Assembly (NCBI GenBank): GCA_964398945.1 | Contig: CAYNOT010000002.1 | Coordinates: forward strand, 124,001 to 188,000 | Length of the DNA: 64,000 nt | Reading direction: 5' to 3' | Source of the DNA: JBGTGG01 sp964398945 | Lineage (GTDB): Bacteria > Bacteroidota > Bacteroidia > Cytophagales > Cyclobacteriaceae | Shown here: positions 62,361 to 64,000 of the stretch, piece by piece | Layout: each line of letters begins with the position of its first letter | How positions within the stretch are numbered: position 1 is the stretch's first letter | Made by a program: the position numbers and the translations under genes | The notes under the pieces: generated by a model | Told to the model about the DNA's origin: nothing | Databases searched by the model: none | What the model saw: only the letters and a program-made list of their open reading frames with translations

Positions 62361-62953
62361 AGGATTTGATTGACCGGCCCAAAATCTTTTACAGTGTGAT
62401 GGTATTGTCCATTACTATGGCCCTGTACTGTCCGGGAAAAGTGCGAATCATTATTTTAATGAATTGCTCGACACAATTGCGTGGAAACATGACGAAGCGG
62501 TGATTTTTGGGAAAGCGCATCACTACCAAAAGAAAAGTTGCCTGGTATGCGAATGAACGATATGCGTACACCTATTCGAACACAATCAAACAAGCGCTTC
62601 CGTGGACGATAGGATTGTTGGAATTAAAGTCGATTGTGGAGGAAAATTCAAAAGAGGTTTTTAATTCTTGTCTGTTGAATTTGTACCATTCAGGGGAGAA
62701 GGGTATGGCCTGGCATAGCGATACCGAAAGGATTTAAAGAAAAATGGTGCAATCGCTTCTGTTAGCCTTGGAGCCCAACGGATATTTGCCTTTAAGCATA
62801 AACATAATTCCCGGAAAGTTGAGCTGATGCTGGAGCATGGAAGCTTAATGATTATGAAGGGGAACTACCCAATCATTTTGGCTGCATAGTCTTCCTAAAA
62901 CCAGGAAAATCCTGTGGCCAAGAATCAATCTTACATTTCGAACAATCGTTTGA
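62361..62953 (+). pseudogene. alkB: Broken alkB-like DNA dioxygenase gene
   Basis: In three reading frames the sequence encodes a nearly whole 2OG-Fe(II) dioxygenase of the AlkB family: QNLLQCDGIVHYYGPVLSGK, then KRKVAWYANERYAYTYSN and LLNLYHSGEKGMAWHSDTER (with the iron-binding H-x-D), then NGAIASVSLGAQRIFAFKHK, then FWLHSLPKTRKI...PRINLTFR. Four frame changes are needed, near 62381 (A-run), 62508-62515 (T5/G3), 62731-62737 (GG, TTT) and 62861-62866 (G4). All lie at or beside short homopolymers. No other gene in the window is broken like this, so a real pseudogene is more likely than a poor-quality read. Confidence 0.85.
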
Positions 62954-62992
62954 AAATGCCGCAATCTTCATTATTAAAATATAAAGTCTATC

Positions 62993-63006
62993 AACTCTGT
63001 AGAGTT
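62993..63006. promoter_or_regulatory. Palindromic operator before the sulfite/nitrite reductase
   Basis: AACTCT-GT-AGAGTT is a 6+2+6 palindrome. A TACCTTTA box (near 63020) resembling TAnnTTTG lies about 13 bases downstream, so the palindrome overlaps the -33 position, as a repressor site would. Rrf2-type sulfur or iron regulators use sites of this shape, but the regulator is unknown. Confidence 0.45.
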
Positions 63007-63043
63007 AATATATTTATTTACCTTTACCCTTAATTTTCTAGGT

Positions 63044-64000
63044 ATGGAAAGCTTTAGGACAGAGTTAGAGAACATTGACAACCCGGTGGTTGCGCGCGAT
63101 ATCATTGATTTGGATCGAAAAATCGCCCTTTTTAGGGATGGAAAGATCGATGAGGAGAAGTTTCGGAGCCTCCGGCTAGCCCGTGGGGTCTATGGCCAGC
63201 GTCAACAAGGAGTTCAGATGATCCGGATAAAATTACCGATGGGGAGAATTACCACAACCCAACTCAGGAGGATTGCCGACATATCAACAGCGTATGGAAG
63301 TGCCAATCTGCACGCCACCACGCGTCAGGATATTCAATTACATTATGTGAGCCTGGACCGTACCCCTGAATTGTGGGCCAAGTTGGAACAGGATGACATA
63401 ACCTTACGCGAAGCGTGTGGCAATACCGTGAGGAATATCACTGCATCGCCCACGGCCGGAATCGATCCGAACGAACTTTTCGATGTGACACCGTATGCAG
63501 ATGCCATGTTTCGTTATTTCCTGCGCAATCCTATCTGCCAGGAAATGGGAAGGAAATTTAAGATTGCGTTTTCATCAACAGAAGAAGATACCGCATTTAC
63601 CTTCATCCATGACATTGGGCTGATTCCAAAAATGAAAGGGGCAGAGCGCGGGTTTAAAGTAGTGATTGGTGGAGGTTTGGGTTCCAATCCACTCGCAGCG
63701 GTTGTAGCGTATGAGTTTCTGGCGACCGATAAAATTATTCCTTTTGCAGAAAGTTTGCTGCGTGTATTTGACCGCTATGGCGAACGCAATAGAAGAATGA
63801 AAGCCCGCTTCAAATTTTTATTAAAGGATTTAGGATTGGAAGCTGTGTTGGCATTGGTAGAGAAAGAAAATGCTGCACTGGCACATACCACTATTCCTAT
63901 TGATGTAGATAATATCCCTTCCTTTTCTATTCCTGAAATAGAATATGATGTCATTGATGATTTGGACCACGGAGCATTTCAACTCTGGAAAGCCACAAAC
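63044..64000 (+). CDS. Nitrite/sulfite reductase hemoprotein, N-terminal part
   Basis: The first 319 residues are visible; the gene leaves the window. The protein has the ferredoxin-like nitrite/sulfite reductase half-domain (RGVYGQRQQGVQMIRIKLPMGRIT, TRQDIQLHYV) and the first siroheme-binding region (CGNTVRNITASPTAGIDPNELFD). The Fe4S4 cysteines lie further on. Siroheme sulfite reductase acts in sulfur assimilation and nitrite reductase in nitrogen assimilation; the N-terminal half does not settle which. A palindromic operator lies 38 bases before the ATG. Confidence 0.9.
   Translation, partial: MESFRTELENIDNPVVARDIIDLDRKIALFRDGKIDEEKFRSLRLARGVYGQRQQGVQMIRIKLPMGRITTTQLRRIADISTAYGSANLHATTRQDIQLHYVSLDRTPELWAKLEQDDITLREACGNTVRNITASPTAGIDPNELFDVTPYADAMFRYFLRNPICQEMGRKFKIAFSSTEEDTAFTFIHDIGLIPKMKGAERGFKVVIGGGLGSNPLAAVVAYEFLATDKIIPFAESLLRVFDRYGERNRRMKARFKFLLKDLGLEAVLALVEKENAALAHTTIPIDVDNIPSFSIPEIEYDVIDDLDHGAFQLWKATN

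Overview
The window is a stretch of a Bacteroidota chromosome, most likely order Cytophagales; the family cannot be fixed from sequence alone. The reasons are: Bacteroidota-type promoters (TTG/TTTG, 19 bases, TAnnTTTG) at 1822 and 52436 with several TAnnTTTG boxes elsewhere; Bacteroidota-restricted families (PorQ of the type IX secretion system, DUF4290 next to murA, DUF3109, DUF3127, DUF4421); a two-gene methylmalonyl-CoA mutase; and a tRNA gene with no encoded CCA. Coding density is high and most genes are housekeeping or envelope genes. GTG and TTG starts are fairly common.

Layout. 0-11 kb: end of hutH with hisS, a 51-codon basic protein, exonuclease III, an NfeD/YuaF-like protein with flotillin and a 5-TM partner, then a minus-strand block of uvrD/pcrA, DUF4290, murA and an outer-membrane-type protein. 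11-24.4 kb: a higBA toxin-antitoxin pair, DUF3109, three exported lipoproteins, a 1414-residue exported TPR-CHAT (caspase-like) protein, both methylmalonyl-CoA mutase subunits and dnaA. 24.4-36.5 kb: a truncated zinc-ribbon gene, a Tat-type GMC dehydrogenase pair, a PAS histidine kinase, HtrA, vapBC, a GH3 enzyme, dxr, rseP and an OmpA/PD40 protein. 36.6-45 kb: lon, porQ, hslU, DUF4421, a SixA-like phosphatase, an LpxL-like acyltransferase, DUF3127 and a 43-residue membrane peptide, flanked by two copies of a 58-bp hairpin repeat. 45-52.4 kb: TPR, NTF2-like, phosphatase and OmpA-like proteins, an ABC ATPase plus TolC pair with no permease, and rpsA behind an attenuator-like leader.

52.4-58.6 kb is the main accessory region. 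A tRNA-Cys gene carries a 100-bp structured insertion that duplicates its first bases. It is followed by an ORF6N protein, McrB with a large domain inserted inside its GTPase core, McrC, and an HTH/nucleotidyltransferase pair preceded by two long palindromic operators. This reads as a small defence island.

58.6-64 kb: an ECF sigma factor, anti-sigma factor and Spy/CpxP-like sensor (fused to a TonB-plug-like tail), an exported EEP hydrolase, a fatty-acid desaturase, an alkB dioxygenase gene broken by four frame changes, and the start of a sulfite/nitrite reductase behind a palindromic operator.

The best candidates for new biology are the rpsA leader (overlapping terminator and anti-terminator hairpins), the tRNA-Cys leader insertion, the domain-inserted McrB next to the palindrome-controlled HTH-NTase pair, and the fused sigma-factor sensor.
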